Shown piece after piece: positions 1-6,041 of a stretch of 7,640 nt of DNA. The stretch is from an uncultured Lysobacteraceae bacterium (lineage in GTDB: Bacteria; Pseudomonadota; Gammaproteobacteria; Xanthomonadales; Rhodanobacteraceae). The stretch lies in contig CAMLSI010000249.1 in assembly GCA_946482585.1 (NCBI GenBank), positions 1 through 7,640 of the forward strand, in the 5' to 3' direction. Position 1 is the first letter of the stretch, and every line of letters begins with the position of its first letter. The translations under genes were made by a program, and so were the position numbers. Below the pieces are notes generated by a model. That model did no database searches. It was not told where the DNA came from and worked only from the letters and a program-made list of their open reading frames with translations.

Positions 1-252
1 GCCGAGCGGATGGCGCTCGAGCTGGCGCACGAGGAAGGGCAGCGGTCGCGGCTGTGCCCGGAACAGGCTCATGACCGGCCGGCCGCCGTCGCGTGACGTG
101 TCGATGGCGGCGAGGTCGTGGAAGCGCGTCGTGGTGCCGGCATTGATCGCATACGTGCGTGCCGCGCCGTCGGCCTCGATGACGTCACCGAATGCGGCGA
201 ATGCCGCTCGCGTCAACGGCTCTGTCGCCAGCGCCACCGGTTCTCCGCTCAT
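1..252 (-). CDS. allA: Ureidoglycolate lyase, N-terminal half (cut by window edge)
   Basis: Only the first 84 codons are inside the window; the family is usually about 160-170 residues, so the 3' half lies off the left edge. The enzyme cleaves (S)-ureidoglycolate to glyoxylate and urea, the last ureide step, in the cytoplasm. The visible N-terminus has family-like blocks: FGDVIE (21-26), [15 protein letters not shown] (34-48), [12 protein letters not shown] (61-72) and LERHPLG (78-84). The start ATG (252-250) overlaps the alc stop as ATGA, which suggests translational coupling. A weak GGAAAG lies 5 bases upstream, at 263-258. No frameshift is visible. The gene is last of the visible minus-strand ureide cluster and its product uses the product of Alc. 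The call rests on recognised motifs plus context; the catalytic C-terminal part cannot be checked here. Confidence 0.9.
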   Translation of the reverse strand, partial: MSGEPVALATEPLTRAAFAAFGDVIEADGAARTYAINAGTTTRFHDLAAIDTSRDGGRPVMSLFRAQPRPLPFLVRQLERHPLG

Positions 253-1256
253 GCGGGCTTTCCGCGCAGCCGCAGCCGCGACACACCGCCGTCGGGATGG
301 ATGTTGAAGCGCACGTGCGTGATCGCGTCGTGTCTCAGGATCTCGTCGAGGAAAAAATGCTGGCGATCCATCTGCAGTTTCTGCTCGGGCAGCAGCAGCG
401 GCCAGAACATGGCCTGCGTCACGAGCGACTGCGGCGTGCCGGCGGCGACGGACGCGCCCTGCAGCGAGCAGCGGTCGGGATAGTTGCCCTTGAAATGCGC
501 GGTGTCGACTTCGATCGCCTCGATGACGCCGGGCAGCGCGAGAGCGACTATGCACCAGTCGTTGCCGGGCTCGCGACGGCGGCGCGTTTCCCAGCCGTCG
601 CCCATGTTCACGCCACGGCCCGGCAGCAGCAGCCGGCTCGCAGGTCCGAAATGTTCGTTGTTGGCCGCGACGATCTGCGCGCCGATCAGCGCGCTGGCGA
701 GATCGACGAGACCATCGGCCTCGGTTTCGCCGCCGAACTGCGGTGTCGCGTAGACGCGCAGACGGGCCAGGCCGCCGTCGGGATACAGGTTCACGCGCAG
801 ATGCGTGCACGGCGTTTCGTCGGCGATCGAAAAATAGTGGTGACTGTTGCCGCCGAGATTCACGGCCGGCAGCAGCGTCGTCCATTCGGTATGCGCGTCG
901 GGATCGCTGCCGATCAGATAGCAGGATTCGACGGACGCGGCCGGCGGGTAGTTGCCGGTGAAGTGGCTCGTATCGAGATCGAGGCCGTGCACGCGGCCCG
1001 GTCGCGCGAGCCGCACGACGCACCAGTCGTGTCCGGCCACGCGCTTGCGCCGCGATTCCCAGCCGTCCATCCACTTGCCGTTGTCGTCGTACTTGCCCGG
1101 AACGAACACGGCCGGTTCCGGATTGAGCATGCGCGATTTGTCGGCGAAGAAGTCGTCGCTCGCGACGAGCGCGACCGCGCCGAGGCGTGCGTCGGCGAGG
1201 TTGACGTAGCGGCGCGCGAACTCGGGCGCGTTCGGATCGACGGCGGGAACAGCCAT
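249..1256 (-). CDS. alc: Allantoicase (allantoate amidinohydrolase)
   Basis: This 335-residue cytosolic enzyme hydrolyses allantoate to (S)-ureidoglycolate and urea. It shows the two tandem allantoicase domains of the family. Domain 1 has DGWESRR (64-70), [10 protein letters not shown] (95-104) and [11 protein letters not shown] (152-162). Domain 2 repeats these as DGWETRR (220-226), [10 protein letters not shown] (251-260) and [11 protein letters not shown] (314-324). Length is normal for the family. I chose the ATG at 1256 because [21 protein letters not shown] is a typical allantoicase N-terminus. The open frame runs on to an ATG at 1394, but that adds an arginine-rich 46-residue stretch overlapping the 3' end of the propeller gene. 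A weak TAAGG (1270-1266) lies 9 bases before the chosen start. The stop overlaps the allA start. The gene is separated from the upstream gene by 95 bases that can fold in alternative ways. Confidence 0.95.
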   Translation of the reverse strand: MAVPAVDPNAPEFARRYVNLADARLGAVALVASDDFFADKSRMLNPEPAVFVPGKYDDNGKWMDGWESRRKRVAGHDWCVVRLARPGRVHGLDLDTSHFTGNYPPAASVESCYLIGSDPDAHTEWTTLLPAVNLGGNSHHYFSIADETPCTHLRVNLYPDGGLARLRVYATPQFGGETEADGLVDLASALIGAQIVAANNEHFGPASRLLLPGRGVNMGDGWETRRRREPGNDWCIVALALPGVIEAIEVDTAHFKGNYPDRCSLQGASVAAGTPQSLVTQAMFWPLLLPEQKLQMDRQHFFLDEILRHDAITHVRFNIHPDGGVSRLRLRGKPA

Positions 1257-1351
1257 GCGGCAAGGCCTTAGAGCAGTAGCGGTGCGCCGATCCTGCCTTG
1301 CGGCCCGGCAAACGTCGAGAGGCGGCGCGCGCACCGCCGCGTCCGATCCGC
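1257..1351 (-). promoter_or_regulatory. Intercistronic alc leader with competing stem-loops
   Basis: This is the 95-base gap between the propeller gene stop and the alc start. Three inverted repeats are visible. One is a local hairpin, 1332-1338 with 1321-1327 (GGCGGTG/CGCCGCC on the minus strand, one G-U pair, loop CGCG). A second is a perfect 9-bp pairing of 1329-1337 with 1279-1287 (GCGGTGCGC/GCGCACCGC). The third is a 7-bp pairing of 1295-1301 with 1260-1266 (GCAAGGC/GCCTTGC), whose second arm lies 3 bases before the alc ATG. The first two share bases and cannot coexist, and the second and third cross. The region could therefore switch between folds with the alc initiation region paired or free. 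No ligand-binding motif is recognised, and GC-rich DNA makes short repeats easily, so a regulatory role is inference. Confidence 0.3.
1321..1338 (-). terminator. Weak terminator-like hairpin after the propeller gene
   Basis: A 7-bp stem with one G-U pair and a CGCG tetraloop begins 13 bases past the propeller gene stop. The following minus-strand bases, TCTCGACGTTTG, are not a real U-tract. At most it would be a partial or attenuating terminator inside the operon; it may only be a folded 3' end. It competes with the 9-bp long-range pairing described for the alc leader. Confidence 0.2.
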
Positions 1352-2659
1352 TCACTCGTTGCCGTTGCGGAAGATGCCGTCGCCGTCGCGCCACGCGGCG
1401 GCGTAGAACACGCGCTGATCGTTGAGGTTATAGGTGCCCGCGATCGCGAGGCGCTGCGGCGTCAGCAGCACGTTCGCTAGCGTGAGTATGTTGTAACCCT
1501 GCTGCAGCAGCGTGCGCTTGCCCTGCGCCGCGAAACTCGTGTCCGGCTGGCCGTTCGGCAGCAGGCGTGCGATCCGGATCGCGGACACCGGCTCGATGAC
1601 CGAGCGCGCGAGCGTGAGCTTGCCGTCGGCGCTCAGCGCCATGCGCGTGTCGGGATAGGCGGTGGATCGTTCCTCGCCGGCGAAATCGACGACGCGGATG
1701 CCGTTCGTGCCGTAACTCGTGTCGAGCTGGCCGTCCGCCGTGAGTCGCGCCACGGTGAGGCGGCCCTTGTTGGTGCCGGTCCAGCTGCCGCCGCCGTTGC
1801 TGTTGCCGGCGACGAGGAGGCGGCCGTCGGGCAGCACGCGGACCTGTTGTGCGCCTGCACGCACGTCGGGCGTGATCAGGCGCAGGCCGTCGTCGCCGAA
1901 ACTCATGTCGACGTTGCCGTTCGGCAACAGGCGGCGCACGGCCATCGGATAGCCATTCGCGCCGAACTGGATGCCGGCGAGCACAATGCGGCCCTGCGGA
2001 TCGAGCGTGAAACCGAGCACCGAGAAATCGCCGGGCAGCGTCAATTTTCCATTGCTGCCGAAGCTCGCATCGGGCTGGCCGCCGGCGGTGAAGCGCACGA
2101 GCGCACGCTGGGTCTGGTCGACGAGCAGCCAGGCGCGCTGCTGCGCGTCGATCTGCAGGTCCAGGAGTATGTCCTGGCCGCCGACGTCGAGGCGCGCGCG
2201 GCCCGCGTCGCCGTAGTCGGTGTCGAGCTGGCCGTTGCCGTGCAGACGCGCGAGGCCGAGATCGAAGTTGGGGCCGATGCGACCGGCGACGAGCCAGCGA
2301 CCGGCATCGAGTCTTGCGACCGCGCGCGCATAGGCCGGATAGTTCGCCGCGCCGTTGCTGAAGTCGATCTCCGCGACGCCGCTGCTGCCGAAGTTCGTGT
2401 CGAGACTGCCGTCGTTGCGGAATTTCGTGACCGCGAAGCGCGTGGCCGTGCTGTACGGCGCGACGCCGGCAACGCCTGCCAGCACGATGCTGCCGTCGTC
2501 GCCGAGCGCGCCGCCGGGTTCGTAGAGCTGATACAGCGGCGCGGTCACGGCCCGCGTCGCGATGCCGCCGCCCGCGAACGTGAAATCAGGATCGCCGTCG
2601 GCGGCGAAGGCGGAAGTCGCCGCGAACAGCGCGGCAGCGAACAGCGAAACGGCTTTCAT
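1352..2659 (-). CDS. Secreted delta-60-repeat beta-propeller protein, function unknown
   Basis: This 435-residue exported protein begins with a clear signal peptide: a Lys near the start, then hydrophobic residues 4-19, with probable cleavage after SAFA (19) before ADGDPD. The rest is seven copies of the delta-60 motif, roughly (D/N)GxxDxxFGxxG, at 21-32, 83-94, 142-153, 193-204, 247-258, 309-320 and 369-380, spaced 51-62 residues apart. The segments between them are strand-rich and of the [11 protein letters not shown] type. Seven repeats suggest a seven-bladed propeller. The C-terminus, [10 protein letters not shown], resembles a short tail I recall at the ends of exported Xanthomonadales proteins. 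A good GAGGA Shine-Dalgarno (2669-2665) lies 5 bases before the ATG. The gene sits between uraD and alc on the same strand, but no link to cytosolic ureide breakdown is evident. No catalytic motif or substrate is recognised. Confidence 0.88.
   Translation of the reverse strand: MKAVSLFAAALFAATSAFAADGDPDFTFAGGGIATRAVTAPLYQLYEPGGALGDDGSIVLAGVAGVAPYSTATRFAVTKFRNDGSLDTNFGSSGVAEIDFSNGAANYPAYARAVARLDAGRWLVAGRIGPNFDLGLARLHGNGQLDTDYGDAGRARLDVGGQDILLDLQIDAQQRAWLLVDQTQRALVRFTAGGQPDASFGSNGKLTLPGDFSVLGFTLDPQGRIVLAGIQFGANGYPMAVRRLLPNGNVDMSFGDDGLRLITPDVRAGAQQVRVLPDGRLLVAGNSNGGGSWTGTNKGRLTVARLTADGQLDTSYGTNGIRVVDFAGEERSTAYPDTRMALSADGKLTLARSVIEPVSAIRIARLLPNGQPDTSFAAQGKRTLLQQGYNILTLANVLLTPQRLAIAGTYNLNDQRVFYAAAWRDGDGIFRNGNE
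1520..2599 (-). repeat. Seven diverged delta-60 repeats within the propeller gene
   Basis: The coding repeats recur about every 150-190 bases. They are also visible on the plus strand as variants of 'aactcgtgtcgagctggccg' followed by a GC-rich stretch, for example near 1530, 1711, 1900, 2060, 2213 and 2391. They are imperfect, so they look like old internal duplications held by protein selection rather than a recent tandem array. Confidence 0.75.
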
Positions 2660-2749
2660 CGGAGTCCTCGGGCGCGCAACGCGGAACGGCGTTGCCTGGT
2701 CGAGGACGGAACGCGGTACGAAAAGCTGTCGCGGGCGATCCGCGCACGG
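2660..2749 (-). promoter_or_regulatory. Spacer between uraD and the propeller gene, with Shine-Dalgarno-covering stem
   Basis: In this 90-base gap an outer 7-bp inverted repeat (2664-2670 with 2701-2707, CGAGGAC/GTCCTCG) includes the propeller gene's GAGGA ribosome-binding site. It encloses an inner perfect 7-bp hairpin (2676-2682 with 2689-2695, GCAACGC/GCGTTGC, 6-base loop). The two stems are separated by a symmetric 5x5 internal loop. Folded this way, the messenger would hide the ribosome-binding site. A further 5-bp hairpin (2730-2744) just after the uraD stop is followed eight bases later, on the minus strand, by CTTTTC and could be a weak terminator. No convincing sigma-70 promoter is seen. 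Confidence 0.3.
2687..2696 (-). repeat. 10-mer shared with the protease leader (copy 1)
   Basis: GGCAACGCCG on the minus strand, 27 bases upstream of the propeller gene ATG. The same 10-mer lies 26 bases upstream of the S8 protease ATG. Here it overlaps one arm and the loop of the inner hairpin. Its role is unknown. Confidence 0.4.
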
Positions 2750-3253
2750 TCACGCCAGCAACGCTTCCAGCCGGAACCGCGCGATCCGGTCGACCTGGTG
2801 CAGGGCTTCGGCGAATTCGTCTTCGCGCGTGTTGTCGATGCGTGCGGCCATGTTTGCGAGGATGCTCGTTCGCGTGTGTCCTCGCACGGCGAGGATGAAC
2901 GGAAAGCCGAAACGCTGCTCGTACTGCGCATTCAGCGCATGCAGTCGCGCGTATTCCTCGGGACTGCATTGATCGAGGCCGGCGCCCTGCTGTTCGCGCG
3001 TCGAGTCGGTCGTGAGTTCGCCGCGCAGCGCGGCCTTGCCCGCGAGCTGCGGATGCGCGCGCAGCAGCGCGAGCTGCGCGGCCTCGCCCGCATCGACCAC
3101 GGCCTTGCTCATCGCCGCATGCAGTTCGTCGACGCCGGCGAACGGGCGCAGCGGCCAGACGTCCTCGGCGACCCAGGGCGAGTGTTCGTAGATCGCGCCG
3201 AGCGTCGCGACGAACCGATCGCGATCGAGCGCGCCGAGTTGATCCGGCGTCAT
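2750..3253 (-). CDS. uraD: 2-oxo-4-hydroxy-4-carboxy-5-ureidoimidazoline (OHCU) decarboxylase
   Basis: This 167-residue cytosolic enzyme decarboxylates OHCU to (S)-allantoin, the last step of the uricase branch. The family motifs are present: HPQL (67-70, His67 the expected catalytic acid/base), STREQQGAGL (84-93, with Glu87) and RFGFPFILAVRGHTR (114-128), followed by a C-terminal helix rich in Glu and Arg. The length matches the free-standing bacterial enzyme. The start at 3253 has a GGGAG (3266-3262) 8 bases upstream and overlaps the puuE stop as ATGA. The same frame stays open upstream to 4387 through puuE, but that extension is an arginine-rich shadow. UraD makes the substrate of its neighbour PuuE, so the two are probably co-translated. 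Confidence 0.95.
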   Translation of the reverse strand: MTPDQLGALDRDRFVATLGAIYEHSPWVAEDVWPLRPFAGVDELHAAMSKAVVDAGEAAQLALLRAHPQLAGKAALRGELTTDSTREQQGAGLDQCSPEEYARLHALNAQYEQRFGFPFILAVRGHTRTSILANMAARIDNTREDEFAEALHQVDRIARFRLEALLA

Positions 3254-4188
3254 GCGGTCGGCTCCCGATAGGGGTGACGCTCGCGCCAGTGCTGCGCGAT
3301 GTCGATGCGGCGGCAGACCCAGACGCGGTCGTGCTTCGCGATGTGATCGAGAAAGCGCTGCAAGGCGGCGAATCGCCCGGGCCGGCCGAGCAGGCGGCAA
3401 TGCATGCCGACCGACAGCATGCGCGGGCTCTCGTCGCCTTCGGCGTAGAGCACGTCGAAACTGTCGCGCAGGTAGTCGTAGAACTGCGTCGCGGTATTGA
3501 AGCCCTGCGGTGTCGCGAAGCGCATGTCGTTCGTGTCGAGCGTGTACGGCACGACGAGGTGCGGCCGGGTCGAGCCGTCGCGCAGGGCGACGCGCGTCCA
3601 GAACGGCAGTTCGTCGCCGTAGTAGTCCGAGTCGTAGACGAAGCCGCCGTGCTCGACGACGAGGCGCCGCGTGTTCGGGCTGTCCCGGCCGGTATACCAG
3701 CCGAGCGGTGCGGCGCCGGTCAGCGCGCGCTGGATCGCGACGGCGCGTTCCAGGTGTTCGCGCTCCTGTGCCTCGTCCATGTTCTGATAGTGGATCCAGC
3801 GCCAGCCGTGGCTCGCGATCTCGTGCCGCTGCGCGAGGCAGGCCTGCACGAAATCCGGATTGCGCTCCATCGCCATCGCGACGCCGAATACGGTGAGCGG
3901 CAGGCCGCGCCGTTCGAACTCGCGCAGGATGCGCCAGGCGCCGACGCGCGAACCGTATTCGTAGATCGATTCCATGCTGAGATGGCGCGCCGGATACGCC
4001 GCCGCGCCGATGATCTCGGACAGGAACTGCTCGCTGCCGGCATCGCCGTGCAGCACGCAGTTCTCGCCGCCTTCCTCGTAATTGAGCACGAACTGCACGG
4101 CGATGCGCGCATCGCCGGGCCAGCCGGCGCGGGGCGGAACGCGGCCGTAGCCGATCAGGTCGCGCGGATAGTCGTTCGTCGCAGTCAT
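3250..4188 (-). CDS. puuE: Allantoinase, PuuE type (polysaccharide-deacetylase fold)
   Basis: This 312-residue cytosolic enzyme opens the hydantoin ring of allantoin to give allantoate. It belongs to the PuuE allantoinases, which have a NodB/polysaccharide-deacetylase fold, are unrelated to the AllB amidohydrolases, and are reported to be metal-independent. Signature stretches are YPRDLIGYG (7-15), FVLNYEEGGENCVLHGDAGS (33-52), the NodB-like HEIASHGWRW (122-131), GWYTGRDSPNTRRL (163-176), YDSDYYGDELPFW (185-197) and GMHCRLLGRPGR (261-272). Length is normal. The ATG at 4188 gives the usual N-terminus. No clear Shine-Dalgarno precedes it, and an out-of-frame ATG lies 4 bases upstream. It is first in the minus-strand ureide cluster, and its 3' end overlaps the start of uraD. 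Confidence 0.95.
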   Translation of the reverse strand: MTATNDYPRDLIGYGRVPPRAGWPGDARIAVQFVLNYEEGGENCVLHGDAGSEQFLSEIIGAAAYPARHLSMESIYEYGSRVGAWRILREFERRGLPLTVFGVAMAMERNPDFVQACLAQRHEIASHGWRWIHYQNMDEAQEREHLERAVAIQRALTGAAPLGWYTGRDSPNTRRLVVEHGGFVYDSDYYGDELPFWTRVALRDGSTRPHLVVPYTLDTNDMRFATPQGFNTATQFYDYLRDSFDVLYAEGDESPRMLSVGMHCRLLGRPGRFAALQRFLDHIAKHDRVWVCRRIDIAQHWRERHPYREPTA

Positions 4189-4216
4189 GCATGGGTACGT
4201 GAGAGCGGGGCGATGC

Positions 4217-4251
4217 AGTGTCGGCGCTGAGCCGCGCCGCTGGCAAGCGGC
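4217..4251 (-). promoter_or_regulatory. Candidate puuE promoter with palindrome over the -35
   Basis: On the minus strand TTGCCA (4246-4241) matches five of six -35 bases. Eighteen bases on is GACACT (4222-4217), only a three-of-six -10 match. The -35 lies within the perfect palindrome GCCGCT-TGCC-AGCGGC (4236-4251), a plausible place for a repressor. Transcription would start near 4210, about 20 bases before the puuE ATG. The weak -10 and the high GC keep confidence low. Confidence 0.28.
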
Positions 4252-4338
4252 CGGGCGAGCGGAAGAACACCGGCGCGTCCGCCGCCGTGCCGCGGCGTGC
4301 GCATGCGGCTATGGCACACTCGCCGGTCGTCGCATCCG

Positions 4339-4349
4339 AAGGAGTCTCG
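4339..4349 (+). promoter_or_regulatory. Shine-Dalgarno that sets the pgm start
   Basis: AAGGAG at 4339-4344, followed by 5 bases and then ATG at 4350. It is the strongest ribosome-binding site in the window. It favours this start over the in-frame ATG at 4218, whose extra 44 residues are alanine- and arginine-rich and do not look like the family. Confidence 0.85.
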
Positions 4350-5996
4350 ATGAACCCGAATCCCGCCCAGGCCGGCCAGATCGCCACGGCCGATCAGTTG
4401 ATCGACGTGGCCGCGCTGCAGCAGGCGTACTACGCACGCCGGCCGGATCCCGCCGAACCGTCGCAGCGGGTCGCGTTCGGCACCTCGGGACACCGCGGCT
4501 GCGCGTTCGACGCGACCTTCAACGAAGCGCACGTGCTCGCGATCACCCAGGCGATCTGCGAATACCGGCATGCGCAGGGCGTCGACGGTCCGCTGTTCCT
4601 CGGCATCGACACGCACGCGCTGTCGCAGCCCGCGTTCGAGAGCGCGCTCGAAGTGCTGGCCGCGAACGGCATCGAGACGCGCATCGCCGCCGCCGGCGGA
4701 TTCACCCCGACACCCGCGATCTCCCACGCGATTCTCGTGCACAACCGCGGCCGCACGCAGGGACTCGCCGACGGCATCGTGATCACGCCGTCGCACAACC
4801 CGCCGCAGGACGGCGGCTTCAAGTACAACCCGACCCACGGCGGCCCGGCCGACACGGCCGTGACCGGCGCGATCGAGCAGCGCGCCAACGCGCTGCTGCT
4901 GGAAGGGCTCGCCGGCGTGCGACGGATGCCGCTCGCGCAGGCGCGCACCGCGACGACCACGCGCGAACACGATTTCCTCGGCGCCTACGTCGCCGATCTC
5001 GCCAACGTGATCGACATCGACGCGATCCGCGCGAGCGGCATCCGGCTCGGCGTCGATCCGCTCGGTGGCGCGGGGCTGCACTATTGGCAGCGCATCGCGG
5101 CCGACTACGGTCTCGCGCTCGAGGTCGTCAACACGCGCATCGATCCGCAGTTCGGATTCATGACGCTCGACTGGGACGGCAGGATCCGCATGGATCCGTC
5201 CTCGCCGCCGGCGATGCAGAGCCTGATCGCGCTGCGCGAGCGCTTCGACGTCGCGGTCGCCTGCGATCCGGACCACGACCGCCACGGCATCGTCACGCGC
5301 AGCGGCGGGCTCATGCTGCCGAACAACTACCTCGCGGTCATGGCGGATTATCTTTTTGCGCATAGGTCACAATGGAATTCTTCAGCCGGCGTCGGCAAGA
5401 CCCTGGTGTCGAGCGCGCTGATCGATCGCGTCGCCGCGCGTCTCGGGCGCCCGCTCGTCGAGACGCCGGTCGGTTTCAAATGGTTCGTCGACGGGCTCTG
5501 CGCCGGCACGCTCGGCTTCGGCGCCGAGGAGAGCGCCGGCGCGTCGTTCCTGCGTCGCGACGGCGGCGTCTGGAGCACCGACAAGGACGGCATCGCGCCG
5601 GCGCTGCTGTCGGCGGAAATCACCGCGCGCCTCGGCAAGGATCCGTACGAACGCTATCGCGAGCTCTGCGCCGAACTGGGCGAACCGCACAGCAGCCGCA
5701 AGGACGCGCCGGCGACGCCGGAGCAGAAGAAGAAACTGTCCCGGCTCACGCCGGCACAGGTCACGGCGCGCGAAGTCGCGGGCGAGCCGGTGCTGCAGGT
5801 GCTCGACAAGGCGCCCGGCAACGGCGCCGGCATCGGCGGGATCAAGGTGGTCTGCGCCAACGGCTGGTTCGCCGCGCGCCCGTCGGGCACCGAGGCGATC
5901 TACAAGATCTACGCGGAGAGTTTCCGCGGCGAAGCGCATCTGCAGCAGATCCTGGTCGAGGCGCAGGCGGTCGTGGATCGGACGCTCGCTGCCTGA
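4350..5996 (+). CDS. pgm: Phosphoglucomutase, alpha-D-glucose phosphate-specific
   Basis: This 548-residue cytosolic enzyme interconverts glucose 1-phosphate and glucose 6-phosphate, linking glycolysis to UDP-/ADP-glucose and surface polysaccharide synthesis. It is close in length to E. coli Pgm (546). Visible sites, in order: FGTSGHRG (43-50); the phosphoserine loop [11 protein letters not shown] (146-156) with catalytic Ser148; the Mg-binding DPDHDRHG (306-313) with Asp306, Asp308 and Asp310; the sugar-binding [12 protein letters not shown] (389-400); the phosphate-binding [10 protein letters not shown] (510-519). All key residues are present. The start is set by AAGGAG at 4339. It is transcribed divergently from puuE and converges on the protease gene, so it is probably a single-gene unit with its own promoter in 4189-4349. 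That promoter is not clear: only a weak TATGGC at 4310 is seen. A 39-base AT-rich patch lies at codons 333-345. Confidence 0.97.
   Translation: MNPNPAQAGQIATADQLIDVAALQQAYYARRPDPAEPSQRVAFGTSGHRGCAFDATFNEAHVLAITQAICEYRHAQGVDGPLFLGIDTHALSQPAFESALEVLAANGIETRIAAAGGFTPTPAISHAILVHNRGRTQGLADGIVITPSHNPPQDGGFKYNPTHGGPADTAVTGAIEQRANALLLEGLAGVRRMPLAQARTATTTREHDFLGAYVADLANVIDIDAIRASGIRLGVDPLGGAGLHYWQRIAADYGLALEVVNTRIDPQFGFMTLDWDGRIRMDPSSPPAMQSLIALRERFDVAVACDPDHDRHGIVTRSGGLMLPNNYLAVMADYLFAHRSQWNSSAGVGKTLVSSALIDRVAARLGRPLVETPVGFKWFVDGLCAGTLGFGAEESAGASFLRRDGGVWSTDKDGIAPALLSAEITARLGKDPYERYRELCAELGEPHSSRKDAPATPEQKKKLSRLTPAQVTAREVAGEPVLQVLDKAPGNGAGIGGIKVVCANGWFAARPSGTEAIYKIYAESFRGEAHLQQILVEAQAVVDRTLAA
5346..5384 (+). 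other. AT-rich rare-codon patch inside pgm
   Basis: Codons 333-345 read GAT TAT CTT TTT GCG CAT AGG TCA CAA TGG AAT TCT TCA: 14 of 39 bases are G or C, against roughly two thirds around it. Ten of the 13 codons end in A or T, and CTT, TTT, AGG, TCA, AAT and TCT are rare in the neighbouring genes. The frame stays open, and the encoded YLFAHRSQW still fits the family (E. coli has a similar YLFQHRPQW). On the minus strand it holds GATAAT (5352-5347) and TTGTGA (5372-5367), 14 bases apart. Confidence 0.7.
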
Positions 5997-6001
5997 CCTG
6001 G

Positions 6002-6036
6002 CGGAGCCGCGCGGCCCGTGCGGGCGCGCGGCTCCG
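6002..6036. terminator. Strong hairpin between convergent pgm and protease genes
   Basis: Perfect 12-bp inverted repeat CGGAGCCGCGCG (6002-6013) and CGCGCGGCTCCG (6025-6036). It can extend by three more pairs after a bulged G, leaving the loop GTGC. It begins 6 bases after the pgm stop and ends 6 bases before the protease stop, so it could serve both strands. Neither side has a U-tract (GTTGC follows on the plus strand), so efficient intrinsic termination is uncertain. It may instead mainly protect 3' ends or work with Rho. Confidence 0.65.
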
Positions 6037-6041
6037 TTGCA

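Noticed and set aside
192..1271. 359-codon plus-strand open frame antisense to alc
   Set aside because: Arginine- and alanine-rich with no recognisable motif. Alc on the opposite strand has full family motifs; antisense open frames are expected from GC-biased third positions.
1257..1394. 46-residue N-terminal extension of alc
   Set aside because: It overlaps the end of the propeller gene, is arginine-rich, and the family N-terminus begins at the ATG at 1256.
1520..2599. Periodic repeats as a possible CRISPR or tandem DNA repeat array
   Set aside because: The copies are diverged, in frame, and encode the delta-60 motif every 51-62 residues, so they are protein repeats, not a CRISPR or satellite array.
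1847..3271. 474-codon plus-strand open frame across the propeller gene and uraD
   Set aside because: It crosses two real minus-strand genes and their spacer, has no domain-like motif, and is built of Arg, Ala, Glu and Val runs: an antisense shadow.
4310..4320. TATGGC/CACACT as a pgm -10 element
   Set aside because: No acceptable -35 at the right spacing (only GTGCCG); too weak to list as a promoter.
4218..4349. 44-residue N-terminal extension of pgm
   Set aside because: The strong AAGGAG at 4339 points to the ATG at 4350, which also gives the normal family length.
2750..4387. 545-codon minus-strand frame suggesting an N-terminally extended or fused UraD
   Set aside because: Only the last 167 codons look like UraD. 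The rest is puuE read in another frame. A Shine-Dalgarno and ATGA overlap support separate puuE and uraD genes.
4185..5363. 392-codon minus-strand frame starting at the AT-rich patch in pgm
   Set aside because: It lies wholly antisense to pgm and looks like another GC-rich shadow. I kept only the possibility of an antisense transcript, as part of the patch finding.
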